Assembly (NCBI GenBank): GCA_947586255.1
Contig: CANPXP010000022.1
Span: 1-47,415 of the forward strand
DNA: 47,415 nucleotides
Direction of reading: 5' to 3'
DNA from: an uncultured Lachnospiraceae bacterium
GTDB lineage: Bacteria > Bacillota > Clostridia > Lachnospirales > Lachnospiraceae
Numbering within the stretch: the first letter of the stretch is position 1; the number at the start of each line of letters is the position of its first letter. Positions 1 to 8,691 of this stretch are shown one piece after another. The notes under the pieces were generated by a model. It saw only the letters and a list, made by a program, of their open reading frames with translations. It ran no database searches and was not told the DNA's origin. The position numbers and the translations under genes were made by a program.

Positions 1-653
1 GACGTGAACCCGCAGTCCGACACGATGCCCTTCACCTGCGGCGGCAGCGCAAGCCCGCTCATCATCAGCGCGGTGGCGCCTCCCATCGAAGTGCCGTGCA
101 GCAGAATCTCCACATCCTCGCCGCAGCGCTCTATGATCCAGTCGACCCAGCCCATCGCGTCCTCTCTGTCCAGACAGCCGAAGCCGATATAAGTACCCTC
201 GCTCTCCCCGTGGGCGCGCGCGTCCACCAACAGCAGGCTGTATCCCTTGCGCAGATAGTAATCTGAGATCGCCAGATTGTCTTTCATGCTCTCGCTGGTG
301 TAGCCGTGCAGGCACAGCGCCACCTTCTTTTCCTCCCCCTCCGGGAAATAATGTCCCTGCAGGGTCAGACCGTCCCGCGTCTCAATCGAGACGTCCTCGC
401 TCAGCCTGGCGAGCAGTCTCTCCTTGCGCTCCTCGATAAAGTCCATATACTGCGACCAGTCCGTTCCCGCCATCTTGATCGTCCGATCCGTCTTCGCCTT
501 GCCGCGCTTCATCGTCCGCCTGTAGAAATAGACCGACTCTCCGACGCCGGCCGCCGTGGCGGCCGCCGTCGCCCCCAGCAGAATCGGCGCCAGCTTCCTC
601 TTTTTCTTCTCCTTCACAGCAGCCTTCCTCCCTTTCCCAAACTTGCCGTGCAC
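1..653 (-). CDS. Alpha/beta hydrolase, membrane-anchored (partial, 3' end outside window)
   Basis: The gene runs off the left edge; 217 codons are visible. The start is a GTG at 653, with GGAG seven bases upstream. The first 20 residues are very basic and are followed by one hydrophobic segment (about 21-37), so the protein is probably anchored in the membrane. The hydrolase core begins near residue 88. It has an HG oxyanion pair (116-117) and the nucleophile elbow HGTSMGG, with Ser189. The Asp and His of the triad must lie beyond the edge. This pattern matches the dienelactone hydrolase/BAAT-like or 'alpha/beta hydrolase with TM anchor' group common in Firmicutes. The substrate cannot be told. 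A well-formed promoter lies about 75 bases upstream, so the gene is probably transcribed on its own, separately from the metallophosphoesterase before it. Confidence 0.85.
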   Translation of the reverse strand, partial: MHGKFGKGRKAAVKEKKKRKLAPILLGATAAATAAGVGESVYFYRRTMKRGKAKTDRTIKMAGTDWSQYMDFIEERKERLLARLSEDVSIETRDGLTLQGHYFPEGEEKKVALCLHGYTSESMKDNLAISDYYLRKGYSLLLVDARAHGESEGTYIGFGCLDREDAMGWVDWIIERCGEDVEILLHGTSMGGATALMMSGLALPPQVKGIVSDCGFT

Positions 654-726
654 GCTTTTTCTCCAAATATTTTTATTTTGAAATTCAAAGTTTTGGATGA
701 AAAAAATTAAGACACCTATGGGTCTG

Positions 727-756
727 ATTATACACCCCCAAACTGCGGTTGGTCAA
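727..756 (-). promoter_or_regulatory. Sigma-A promoter of the alpha/beta hydrolase gene
   Basis: On the minus strand TTGACC (756-751) and TATAAT (732-727) are separated by 18 bases. It sits in the gap after the metallophosphoesterase stop and reads toward the GTG at 653. Confidence 0.7.
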
Positions 757-765
757 CCCGCAGTT
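741..765. promoter_or_regulatory. Inverted repeat over the -35 box (candidate operator)
   Basis: Perfect 8-base arms, AACTGCGG (741-748) and CCGCAGTT (758-765), flank the -35 hexamer. Neither strand has a T-run after it, so an operator is more likely than an intrinsic terminator. No regulator gene lies beside it. Confidence 0.5.
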
Positions 766-809
766 CGCGCAGGAAGGCCATAGAAAAGCCGGCTCCTGCC
801 CGGCCCTCC

Positions 810-1403
810 CTACGGCTCGAAATCAAAAATATGCTTCTCGTAGGCGTTGATTACCTGCGTCTCCTTGTACATGGAGGTGCGCGGGAATCTGCCGTAGTTT
901 AAATGCACATGTCCGTGGATAAAATAGGACGGCTTATATTTGTCCAAAAGTTCCAGAAACACCTGAAAGCCCCTGTGGGGAAGATGTTCCTCGTCATTGA
1001 AGTGATAGGCCGGCGCGTGGGTCAGGAGAATGTCGAAGCCTTTGTGGTACTTGAGCTTCCACCAGAGCTTCCGCACGCGCCACCGCATCTGCCGCTCGGT
1101 GTACTGGTGCGCGCCCGGCTTGTACCGCATGGAACCGCCCAGCCCCAGAATGCGCACGCCGTTGTGGACATAGATCGTATCCTCAATACAGATGCAGCCG
1201 TCCGGCGGCGTCTCCGCGTAGCGGTCGTCATGGTTGCCGTGCACGTACAGAATCGGCACGGTAGTAAACGTCGCCAGAAACGACAGGTACTGCGGCTTCA
1301 GATCCCCGCAGGAGAGGATCAGATCGATCCCCTCCAGATAACTTTTGTCAAAGTAATCCCACAACAGCTTGGACTCCTCGTCCGCTATCGCCATAATTCT
1401 CAT
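810..1403 (-). CDS. Metallophosphoesterase (calcineurin-like)
   Basis: This is a 197-aa single-domain protein of the calcineurin-like phosphoesterase family. Visible metal-site blocks, in order, are GD (SCGDLK, near residue 32), GNHD (near 56), THAP (near 128) and GHVH (near 163). The usual first block, DxH, is not present: the N-terminus reads IADEES, so the first metal ligand pair is changed to D-x-E/S. The other blocks are intact, so metal binding is likely. These enzymes hydrolyse phosphomonoesters or diesters, but the substrate is not predictable. AAGGGGA precedes the ATG by about eight bases. The gene lies 97 bases downstream of the ParB-like/BMP gene, so the two may be cotranscribed. 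Confidence 0.85.
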   Translation of the reverse strand: MRIMAIADEESKLLWDYFDKSYLEGIDLILSCGDLKPQYLSFLATFTTVPILYVHGNHDDRYAETPPDGCICIEDTIYVHNGVRILGLGGSMRYKPGAHQYTERQMRWRVRKLWWKLKYHKGFDILLTHAPAYHFNDEEHLPHRGFQVFLELLDKYKPSYFIHGHVHLNYGRFPRTSMYKETQVINAYEKHIFDFEP

Positions 1404-1500
1404 CGGAAATTCCCCTTATCCCCATGATATCCTCTGTGCCCCGCGCCTTATTCTCTGCAAGTCATATCTTTTCCGCGCGCCGCGTGCGCACGCCTCACCG

Positions 1501-3441
1501 TCACTCGTCCGACGGCTGCTCCTTGCCGAAGCCCTGCATCCTGGCCACCGCCTGCGCCTCCGCCGTCAGTTCCGCGACGGTCGGAATGCTGCCCACCACG
1601 TTGTCCGCCAGCCAGTCCATCGTGATGATATCCTGCGGCGTCATAAACTGCTCCGCCTCGTTCCGAACGACGCCGTCCTGGGAGACGATCTCCCCGTAGA
1701 AGGGCACCAGCGTCTCCGAGCAGATATTGTTTCGCAGCAGGTTCACCAGCCTCTGGGTGCTCTTCGGCAGATCCTGCGAGCAGATCAGATCGACCACGCC
1801 CGCCGACAGCCCCCACCAGTAATTGATGGCGCGGCTTCCCGTAGCGGCCTCCTCTTCCTTCCAGGTGCCGTTTAACACGATGCGCACAATCTTCTCATAC
1901 AGCTTGCCCCAGTGCCATGTGGTCATCGCCAGATTGTCCGGTTTGTCACCGCCGATGCAGTACAGGCCGAAACGTCTGGAGGAATCGTTGGGGATCGCCA
2001 TATCTCTGTCCATGATGTAATTGATCTCCGGATCCTGCGTGATCTGCACCTTCCGATCCTGCAGCGTGCTCCAGTCCAGATAAATCTTCGCGTCCGGATT
2101 TACCATCCGCGCGCCCAGCGCAAATGCGTTGATGCTGGCCGCCATGCCGTAGATCGGATAGTCCGCGATATAGCCGATCTTGTTCGTGTTGGTCATGGAG
2201 CCGGCGATCGCCCCCGCCAGGAATTTCGCCTCGTACATCCGCGCATAGTAGGTGCGCAGCGTCGGGTGCGAGGTGTTCAGCGAACAGTTCAGGATCTTCA
2301 CATCCGGATGATTCGCCGCGATCTTCAGGCTGGCGGGTATCATCACCGGCGACGTGGTAAAGAGCAGATTGTAGCCGTCCGCGATGACCCGCTCCATCGT
2401 CTCCAGATCGTCCGTGCCGGGAACAATATTCTCAAAGGCCTTCGTCTCCACCTGTCCCGGGAATACATTCTCCAGGTACAGCCGCCCCAGCTCGTGGCCG
2501 TAGGCCCACTTGGAGGTTCTGTGATTCTTCTCATACAGAAAAGCGATCCTGACTCTGCCCGCGTTGTCCGGCAGGATCAGATTCAGCAGATTCTTGTACA
2601 GGTTCTTGTTCTTAGCCTCCTCCTTGGGGGGCTCCATCAGAAGCTCGACCGACTTCTCCTCCGTCAGCACCACGAACTCATCCCAGATCGTCGCTAGGTC
2701 CTTCTTGAACTCCTGCACGCTCTTCTGTTTCATCTCCTGATAACCGAACACGGTCATGTACGTCAGCATCGCGTCGCCGACAGTGATCGGCAGCTTGCCC
2801 CCGCCCTTCGCGTCAAAAGCCTTGCGGAAGCGCGCGTACAGCGAATAGAATTCCAGCCGGTCGTCGGAGGTCCACTGCTGCCCCTCCGGCGTCCCCGTCA
2901 GCTCCAGGAATTTGTCGAATCTACCTTTTTCACTGAAATAGACGATATTCATCTGGGTGATCTCATAAAAGTCCAGGAACTCATAGTAGATCTCGTTCTC
3001 CTTGGACTTGGAGCGCTTGGGCACCACCCTGATCACACTGCAGGGCACACTGTATGCATCCAGATATTTCAGGACGCTGACCCGCTTATTGCCCTCCAGC
3101 ACATAGAAACGGTTCATGAACTCGTAGACCTTGATCGGATCGCGCAGTCCCTCCTCCTGCAGGGAGGTGCACAGATGAATCCACTTGCCGGCGAACTCCG
3201 ACTGGGAATCCAGAAGCGGCATGAAATTCGACGAAAAAGCGTTCGTGCGCCCCCTCGTCCTCGTGCCGACAATCAATTCAAGCGGAATCTCGCAGGTCCC
3301 GATACTCACCTCATATTCCACTTTGACAAAAGACAGTATCTCATCCAGCGCCGGCAGATACGGGTAATCGCCCTTCTGCACGTGCGCCCGGTAATCTTTC
3401 TGTGCAATCTTTAAAGCTGCGCTGTACTCATCGTATGACAT
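1501..3441 (-). CDS. ParB-like domain fused to a BMP-family substrate-binding domain, no signal peptide
   Basis: The protein has 646 aa. The N-terminal third carries a ParB/sulfiredoxin-like signature (LEGNKRVSVLKYL, about 115-127). Residues about 297-520 resemble the BMP/PnrA-type ligand-binding domain (PF02608), which normally binds nucleosides or purines on the cell surface for an ABC importer. There is no signal peptide, lipobox or membrane segment, so the protein should be cytoplasmic and is not a normal importer component. I chose the ATG at 3441, 11 bases after AAGGAG. Two GTG codons just upstream lie too close to that site. It has its own promoter, divergent from argC. An intracellular nucleoside sensor is possible but is inference. 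Confidence 0.75.
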   Translation of the reverse strand: MSYDEYSAALKIAQKDYRAHVQKGDYPYLPALDEILSFVKVEYEVSIGTCEIPLELIVGTRTRGRTNAFSSNFMPLLDSQSEFAGKWIHLCTSLQEEGLRDPIKVYEFMNRFYVLEGNKRVSVLKYLDAYSVPCSVIRVVPKRSKSKENEIYYEFLDFYEITQMNIVYFSEKGRFDKFLELTGTPEGQQWTSDDRLEFYSLYARFRKAFDAKGGGKLPITVGDAMLTYMTVFGYQEMKQKSVQEFKKDLATIWDEFVVLTEEKSVELLMEPPKEEAKNKNLYKNLLNLILPDNAGRVRIAFLYEKNHRTSKWAYGHELGRLYLENVFPGQVETKAFENIVPGTDDLETMERVIADGYNLLFTTSPVMIPASLKIAANHPDVKILNCSLNTSHPTLRTYYARMYEAKFLAGAIAGSMTNTNKIGYIADYPIYGMAASINAFALGARMVNPDAKIYLDWSTLQDRKVQITQDPEINYIMDRDMAIPNDSSRRFGLYCIGGDKPDNLAMTTWHWGKLYEKIVRIVLNGTWKEEEAATGSRAINYWWGLSAGVVDLICSQDLPKSTQRLVNLLRNNICSETLVPFYGEIVSQDGVVRNEAEQFMTPQDIITMDWLADNVVGSIPTVAELTAEAQAVARMQGFGKEQPSDE

Positions 3442-3536
3442 TGTAATCACCACTCCTTCTTAAATAACACAACCGACCCGGCACTCCCCTGCCACACAAG
3501 CCTGTTTTTCTCCAATCGACAGCACTTCCTGCGCCC

Positions 3537-3565
3537 ACTATAACATATACGTCAAAAATATGCAA
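3537..3565 (-). promoter_or_regulatory. Promoter of the ParB-like/BMP gene
   Basis: On the minus strand TTGCAT (3565-3560) and TATAGT (3542-3537) are spaced by 17 bases. They lie back to back with the argC promoter, 34 bases away. Confidence 0.65.
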
Positions 3566-3599
3566 ATGTCTGGGCGCGGCGGGCGTGGCCCAGATAACA

Positions 3600-3628
3600 T
3601 TGACAGCGCCCGCAAAAAATCCTATACT
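3600..3628 (+). promoter_or_regulatory. Promoter of argC
   Basis: TTGACA (3600-3605) and TATACT (3623-3628) are spaced by 17 bases, a near-consensus sigma-A promoter 40 bases before the argC ATG. Confidence 0.8.
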
Positions 3629-3631
3629 GAA

Positions 3632-3642
3632 TCATATTATGA
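3632..3642. promoter_or_regulatory. AT-rich palindrome at the argC transcription start
   Basis: TCATATTATGA is a perfect 11-base palindrome just after the -10 box. With the preceding TGAA it loosely resembles half of an ARG box, so ArgR control is possible but not proven. Confidence 0.35.
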
Positions 3643-3667
3643 TGACAGACAGAAACGGAGATGCGAT

Positions 3668-4615
3668 ATGAAGACAAAAATATTTATAGACGGAAGCGAA
3701 GGGACGACGGGTTTAAGGATTCACGAGCGGTTCCGCGAGCGGGACGACATCGAACTTCTGGCAATCTCGCCGGAGCTGCGGAAGGACACGGACGAGCGCA
3801 GACGGCTGATTAACGCCTCGGACATCACCTTCACCTGCCTGCCGGACGCGGCGGCGATCGAGTCCGTCTCCCTTGTGGAGAACGATCACGTGCGCATCAT
3901 CGATCCCTCCACCGCGCACCGCACGGAGCCCGGCTGGGCCTACGGCTTTCCGGAACTCTCCGACAGTTTTCGGAGCGCGATACGCGATGGGAAACGCATC
4001 GCCGTCCCCGGCTGCCACGCGACGGGTTTTATCTCGCTGGTCTATCCGCTTGTCAAGGAGGGAATCCTGCCCGCCGACTATCCGGTTTCCGCTTTTTCCA
4101 TCACAGGCTACAGCGGCGCCGGCAGAAAGGTGATCGCGGACTACGAGTCCGAAGACCGCCCGAAAGAATATGACTCCCCCAGAGAGTATGCCCTGAGCCA
4201 ACAGCATAAGCACCTGAAAGAGATGAAAAAGATACCGGATTTAGCGAAAGAGCCTTTATTCTCTCCCATTATAGCAGACTATTACAGCGGCATGGTCGTA
4301 TCCGTGCCGCTGTACGCAGAATATTTAAAAGCCTCTCCGACGCCGGAGAGGCTCCAGGAATTCTATTCCGATTACTATGCGGGCGAACGCTTTATCCGCG
4401 TGATGCCCTTCGGTGCGGAGGCCGATACCAAAGGCTTCCTCGGCGGCAATGTCCGCGCCGGCTGGGACGGCCTGGAAATCTATGTGACCGGCAATCCCGA
4501 CAGGATCCTCCTCTCCTCGCGCTTCGACAATCTCGGCAAGGGCGCGTCCGGCGCCGCAATCCAGTGTATGAACCTCATGCTCGGCTGCGCGGAGGACAAG
4601 GGGCTTCACCTGTAA
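3668..4615 (+). CDS. argC: N-acetyl-gamma-glutamyl-phosphate reductase, type 2
   Basis: ArgC makes N-acetylglutamate 5-semialdehyde by NADPH-dependent reduction of N-acetylglutamyl phosphate, a step of arginine biosynthesis in the cytoplasm. The N-terminus (KIFIDGSEGTTGLRI) is the Rossmann loop, and VPGCHATGF carries the catalytic Cys. The length, 315 aa, and the SEGTTG loop fit the short type 2 family. The reading frame is open back to 3560, but the ATG at 3668 matches the family N-terminus and follows CGGAG. No other arg gene is nearby, so this is an orphan copy. It converges on the GGDEF gene with a one-base gap and no evident terminator between them. Confidence 0.95.
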   Translation: MKTKIFIDGSEGTTGLRIHERFRERDDIELLAISPELRKDTDERRRLINASDITFTCLPDAAAIESVSLVENDHVRIIDPSTAHRTEPGWAYGFPELSDSFRSAIRDGKRIAVPGCHATGFISLVYPLVKEGILPADYPVSAFSITGYSGAGRKVIADYESEDRPKEYDSPREYALSQQHKHLKEMKKIPDLAKEPLFSPIIADYYSGMVVSVPLYAEYLKASPTPERLQEFYSDYYAGERFIRVMPFGAEADTKGFLGGNVRAGWDGLEIYVTGNPDRILLSSRFDNLGKGASGAAIQCMNLMLGCAEDKGLHL

Positions 4616-4616
4616 C

Positions 4617-6386
4617 TTACGTGGTCATGGACAGCTCCACAATCTTACCCACGAGGGCGAGGAGCACCTTGTCCTCCTCTGACCACATCTGCCGTCTCGA
4701 CGACTTGGCGAAAATCAGATAACCTTTGTACTTGCTTGTGGGCGCGAACTTGTAGAAGAGAACGGACTCCACATTTTCCCGCTTCAGTCTGTTGTACAGG
4801 ATCTCCGCCTTGCTCTCCAGGTTGGCGATCGCGTGGATGACCAGCGTATTGTTGTCGTCAAAGCTGTCTAGGAAGCCGGGCTCCGGAGAACAGAATACCG
4901 GATCCTTGACGCCGTACTGATAACCCGTGTGATCCCAGGCGCTCACCTGACTCTCGGAGAAGCGCTCGCCGCTGACGCACACGACCCTGTCGAGGTTGAA
5001 GCAGGTTCCCACCGACGTGAGCACCTGTTCAAACGTCATGGCATGGCGCATCAGGAACTGCTCTTCCAACTGCTGCATCACGCCGCTCCTGTCGCCCTGC
5101 ACCTTCTGCAGAATGTCCTCCGTTGTCTTCTGATCGGGATTTAAGAGCGCGCCGTGGATCTCCGGCACGAAGATGACATAGCGGTTCTTGCCCTTGCTCT
5201 TCGCGATATAGAGCATCTTGTCGGCCAGGCTGAAGGTCTCGTCGTAGCTCTTGCCGTTGTCGGGATAGACCGCGGAGCCCATAGAGCAGGTCACCTTCAC
5301 TTCCTCCCATTTATCCTGATATTCCCACTCGATGTTGGTGCGGATCGTGCGCAGCGTATTGCGCAGCTCCGTCTCGCTCTCCACCTGCGGGAAGACGATC
5401 ATCATCTCATCGCCGCCGATACGTCCCAGGATTCCTCTGTCGCCCAGCGACGCCTTGATGATTTCCGCCGTGCGCAGCAGCACCTCGTCGCCCACCATAT
5501 GTCCCAGCGTATCGTTGACCGTCTTGAAATTATCCAGATCAAGAATCACGAGACACACCTTGTTGTCGCCGACAGTCATAGCACGCTTCGCATAGTCCGT
5601 GATAGATTTCTTATTCAGAACCGGGATTCCGGTGTCTCTGACATATTCTGAGCCTGTCTGTGCGCCGCCCTGCTGCTCCACGGAGCGGATGCAGCCCAGA
5701 ATCTTTCCGCCGTCCTCATCCCCGATCAGCTGCGCCCGAAACAGACACTGCTCCATCTTGTTTTCACTCGAGAAAAAGCTGGTCTTGATATTGTAGGAGA
5801 AGGCGCCGCGCTTCATCTCCAGATCCCTGCACAGAACCGAGAAGGCCGTCTCGCTCTCCGCGTCCAGTCTGCCGTCCTTCATCTGCTCCTGCCACTTGTC
5901 CAATGAACCGTCGAAAAATACCAGCTGCTGTCCCGCGTTGCGCATGAAGATGAATATCCGTCTCGAGTCAGCTTCATAGGAAAACAGAATGCCGTTCAAC
6001 AGATCCAGATACGCGCCGCACTCGTCTATGCTGTCACGCAGCCGCTGCTCGGTATCATCGTCCGGATCCGCCACATACAGGTGATAGATCTCGGTATTGT
6101 CCGCATCCGAACTGCGGGACGGCCCGGTGACGGTGACAGCCGCCCAGTGATATTGCTTCTCCCCGTCAATCAGACGAACCACAACCACGTTCTTAGGCAT
6201 GGCTTTCGCTTTCGTCTCCCTGACAGCGCTCTTAAAGATCTCCTTGTCCTCAGGATGCAGATAATTGAGAAGAGACGTGAACATGTCCTGATTGCCCTGC
6301 CCCAGAAATCTGCGCAGAACCTCGTCCTCTGTCTTCAACAACATCTGCGCGTCGATTGTAGCGTAACTGTTCGGTACCTTCCCCAT
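4617..6386 (-). CDS. GGDEF domain protein (probable diguanylate cyclase) with GAF-like C-terminus
   Basis: The protein has 589 aa and no membrane segment. Residues 1-245 look like one or two PAS-like sensory modules. A GGDEF domain covers about 250-410, with metal-binding Asp in ILDLDNFK and the active-site loop GGDEM (324-328). The last position is Met instead of Phe, a change that active cyclases often tolerate. The RxxD inhibitory site is absent (DRGILGR precedes the loop), so product inhibition by that route is unlikely. Residues about 410-589 resemble a GAF-type sensor. It would make c-di-GMP from two GTP. It lies 20 bases after the sugar kinase, probably in one transcript. A c-di-GMP-type synthase operon begins just upstream on the same strand. 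Confidence 0.85.
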   Translation of the reverse strand: MGKVPNSYATIDAQMLLKTEDEVLRRFLGQGNQDMFTSLLNYLHPEDKEIFKSAVRETKAKAMPKNVVVVRLIDGEKQYHWAAVTVTGPSRSSDADNTEIYHLYVADPDDDTEQRLRDSIDECGAYLDLLNGILFSYEADSRRIFIFMRNAGQQLVFFDGSLDKWQEQMKDGRLDAESETAFSVLCRDLEMKRGAFSYNIKTSFFSSENKMEQCLFRAQLIGDEDGGKILGCIRSVEQQGGAQTGSEYVRDTGIPVLNKKSITDYAKRAMTVGDNKVCLVILDLDNFKTVNDTLGHMVGDEVLLRTAEIIKASLGDRGILGRIGGDEMMIVFPQVESETELRNTLRTIRTNIEWEYQDKWEEVKVTCSMGSAVYPDNGKSYDETFSLADKMLYIAKSKGKNRYVIFVPEIHGALLNPDQKTTEDILQKVQGDRSGVMQQLEEQFLMRHAMTFEQVLTSVGTCFNLDRVVCVSGERFSESQVSAWDHTGYQYGVKDPVFCSPEPGFLDSFDDNNTLVIHAIANLESKAEILYNRLKRENVESVLFYKFAPTSKYKGYLIFAKSSRRQMWSEEDKVLLALVGKIVELSMTT

Positions 6387-6406
6387 AACACGGATCCTTT
6401 CTGCGC

Positions 6407-7489
6407 TCAGCGCTTGATATCAAAATTCATGTTCATCAGATTGCGAATCGCCTGTGCGTCGTCCGTTATGTTGGCGTCGCCGCGAATCGTGTGTTTGATG
6501 GCGCTGCTTGCCACCGCAAAATTGATCATGTCCATCGGTTTGTAGTCATGCATGATCGCATAGATCAGGCCGCTGGCAAAAGCGTCGCCGCCTCCCACTC
6601 TGTCCAGAATATTGAACGTGAACAGACGGCTCTCAAAGGTATGGCCCTCATGCCACATGAACGCCTTCAGGCTGTTCTCGCTGCCGCTGTGCGCGTACCG
6701 CACATGGCGGGCGATATATTTCAGATTCGGATAGCGCTCCGCGAAGATGCGGAAGATCTCGTCCTGCTGCTCGTAGCTGGGCTGCAGCGGCACGCCGTCC
6801 TTGCAGTCTCCCTTGCTGTGATCGCTCTCATCCTTCCACAGATGATAGGGTTCGATGCCCAACAGAACATCCACATAGGGCAGGCACTTCGTGCAGAAGT
6901 CCCGCGCCTCCTCCCAGGACCAGAGCAGGCTCCGGAAATTGCCGTCGAAACTCACGGTCAGGCCGAGTTCCTTCGCCGTCTGCAGGCTGTTCAGGATCAG
7001 CGTCCTGCAGTGTTCGGAAAGCGCCGGCGTAATGCCGCTCAGGTGCAGCCAGTCAAACCCCTCCAAAAGCGCTCCCAGATCCACGCCGCCGAAATCGTAT
7101 TCCGCCATGGCGCTGTGGGCGCGGTCATAAGTCACCTTGCTGGGCCGGATTCCATAGCCCGTCTCCAGATAATATGTGCCGAGACGGTGCGTGGGCGTCT
7201 CCTCCGGCGTGCTCAGAATCATGGGCGTACAGTGTACGTCGTTGCTTCTGAGCATACGGATCGCGCTCTTGCCCAGACTGTTGTTCGGCACCACTGAGAA
7301 AAACGTGCTGTCGACTCCCAGATTCGCCAGTGCCAGCGCAATATTCGCCTCGCTGCCGCCGTAGCTCGCTTCGAAGGTGCTCGCCATGCGGATCTTCTCA
7401 TAGTTCGGCGGTGTCAGGCGCAGCATGATCTCGCCGATCGTGATAAATTTCGTGTGTGTATCGCTCTGTATAGGATTCCGATGCTCCAT
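6407..7489 (-). CDS. PfkB-family sugar kinase, 2-keto-3-deoxygluconate kinase-like
   Basis: The protein is a 360-aa ribokinase/PfkB-type kinase that transfers phosphate from ATP to a sugar hydroxyl. The N-terminal GGSEANIALALANLG block and the C-terminal DRVGGGDAFASGL block are the two PfkB signatures. The catalytic Asp is in GGGDAF, where most members have GAGD. The DGNFRSLLW segment resembles the region that binds the acid sugar in KDG kinases. GGAG lies nine bases before the ATG. No other pectin or KDG pathway gene is near. It precedes the GGDEF gene in the same transcript. Confidence 0.8.
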   Translation of the reverse strand: MEHRNPIQSDTHTKFITIGEIMLRLTPPNYEKIRMASTFEASYGGSEANIALALANLGVDSTFFSVVPNNSLGKSAIRMLRSNDVHCTPMILSTPEETPTHRLGTYYLETGYGIRPSKVTYDRAHSAMAEYDFGGVDLGALLEGFDWLHLSGITPALSEHCRTLILNSLQTAKELGLTVSFDGNFRSLLWSWEEARDFCTKCLPYVDVLLGIEPYHLWKDESDHSKGDCKDGVPLQPSYEQQDEIFRIFAERYPNLKYIARHVRYAHSGSENSLKAFMWHEGHTFESRLFTFNILDRVGGGDAFASGLIYAIMHDYKPMDMINFAVASSAIKHTIRGDANITDDAQAIRNLMNMNFDIKR

Positions 7490-7547
7490 AAATGCCGCTC
7501 CTTTCCCATTGACCGCCCGCCAATGAACAGAATACTCTTATTCGTTA

Positions 7548-7577
7548 ATTTTACTATATTTCCAAGGCGTTTGTCAA
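7548..7577 (-). promoter_or_regulatory. Promoter of the sugar kinase-GGDEF pair
   Basis: On the minus strand TTGACA (7577-7572) and TAAAAT (7553-7548) are spaced by 18 bases, about 60 bases before the kinase start. Confidence 0.65.
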
Positions 7578-7588
7578 TGTGTCGCGGC

Positions 7589-8677
7589 CTATCCGAGCCG
7601 CCAGATTGAAAACTGTCTGTTGCCCTGCGACCCCAGCCAGTTCGTCCACGCCGTAAACGTGTCCTCATCGGCGTACCACACCTCATGCCCGACGCCATTC
7701 CCGTCCTGATAAGTAAAGTATTTGACGGCGCTGCTATCGTCCCGCTCCGCAGTCTGTCCGCCGGACGCAAGAAGCGCCTCCGCCTCCCCGGTCGTCAGCT
7801 GCTTCACACTGCCGTCCTCACCCCAGTCGAAGCCTCCGTTCGCCAGAGCGTAATCCACCTTGCCCGGCACGGCTTCCATCTTCTCCATCAGCTCCTCCAG
7901 AAAGGTTCTGTCGGCTTTCGGGCCGGGGCCGCTGTGATCCCCGTACAGGTTATAGCACATCAGAACGTAGGTCGGTCCCGCCACCCAGTCGACCCGCTTC
8001 GGCTCGACGCTCGGCTCGATCACCACGCGCAGCAGAAGCCCTTCCTCGACGCATCTGTCGTACAGATACTCTATGAAGGGCATGAACTGCCTCCACATCC
8101 CGGTATCGGCGCGCAGATTCTCGTAGTCGACTTCCAGTCCGTCGTAGCCGTACTGCAGGGCCAGCGCGATCAGCTGCTCCGCATGGGCCTCATAGCGCTC
8201 CGGCGACTTCGTGAGACGCGCCACGAGCTCCTTGGATTTCAGCGCGGAAGAACCGTCCGACAGGATCTGATCGTTCACCACGCTCAGGTAGCAGTTCCAG
8301 CCCTTAGCCCGGTAATCCGCCCCCGTCTCCGCATAGAAATCAATCGTCTCCTGCGGGATGAAGACTTCGTCCTCCGCGTCAAAGTACGACGCGAAGTAGC
8401 ACACATTGCGGATGGAATCCGCAAGTTCCTGCGTCTGTTCAGCCACACCGTCCAGATCCCAGTAGACGTTCCACACGGAGTATGTGGCCGGCTCCTCCGC
8501 AGCCACGGTCTGATCTGTGTTCCGATCTGCGGCCTCCGCCGGCGGCGCGTTCTTCTCCTCTTTCCCCGGCTGAACCGCGTTGACCTCCACGCTGCAGCCC
8601 GCAAGCCCGCAGATCAGCGCGCAGGCCAGCCCGGCCGCTGCGGCATGTCTGATTCTATGTTTTCCCATTCCCTTCAC
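7589..8677 (-). CDS. GH18-like glycoside hydrolase lipoprotein
   Basis: The protein has 362 aa. A lipoprotein signal ends in LAGC (Cys28), so it should be anchored on the outer face of the membrane. The mature part resembles GH18 of the YaaH/SleL type, with the catalytic strand DGLEVDYEN (179-187). Asp184 and the terminal Glu186 are kept, but the first Asp of the DxD core is Glu182. The C-terminal VWYADEDTF and FSIWRL blocks also fit GH18. Such enzymes cut beta-1,4 bonds next to N-acetylhexosamines. I chose the GTG at 8677, eight bases after GGGAGG. It is the last gene of the exopolysaccharide operon, 14 bases after the deacetylase-like gene, so it may trim or release the polymer. Confidence 0.8.
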   Translation of the reverse strand: MKGMGKHRIRHAAAAGLACALICGLAGCSVEVNAVQPGKEEKNAPPAEAADRNTDQTVAAEEPATYSVWNVYWDLDGVAEQTQELADSIRNVCYFASYFDAEDEVFIPQETIDFYAETGADYRAKGWNCYLSVVNDQILSDGSSALKSKELVARLTKSPERYEAHAEQLIALALQYGYDGLEVDYENLRADTGMWRQFMPFIEYLYDRCVEEGLLLRVVIEPSVEPKRVDWVAGPTYVLMCYNLYGDHSGPGPKADRTFLEELMEKMEAVPGKVDYALANGGFDWGEDGSVKQLTTGEAEALLASGGQTAERDDSSAVKYFTYQDGNGVGHEVWYADEDTFTAWTNWLGSQGNRQFSIWRLG

Positions 8678-8691
8678 TCTCTCATCCTCCC

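Noticed and set aside
382-666. A 94-codon minus-strand frame at the left edge
   Set aside because: It is out of frame with the hydrolase, which has a GTG start, ribosome site and catalytic motif; the shorter frame is low complexity.
1482-1493. GCGTGCGCACGC palindrome after the ParB-BMP gene
   Set aside because: No T-run and made of GC-rich simple sequence; too weak to call as terminator or operator.
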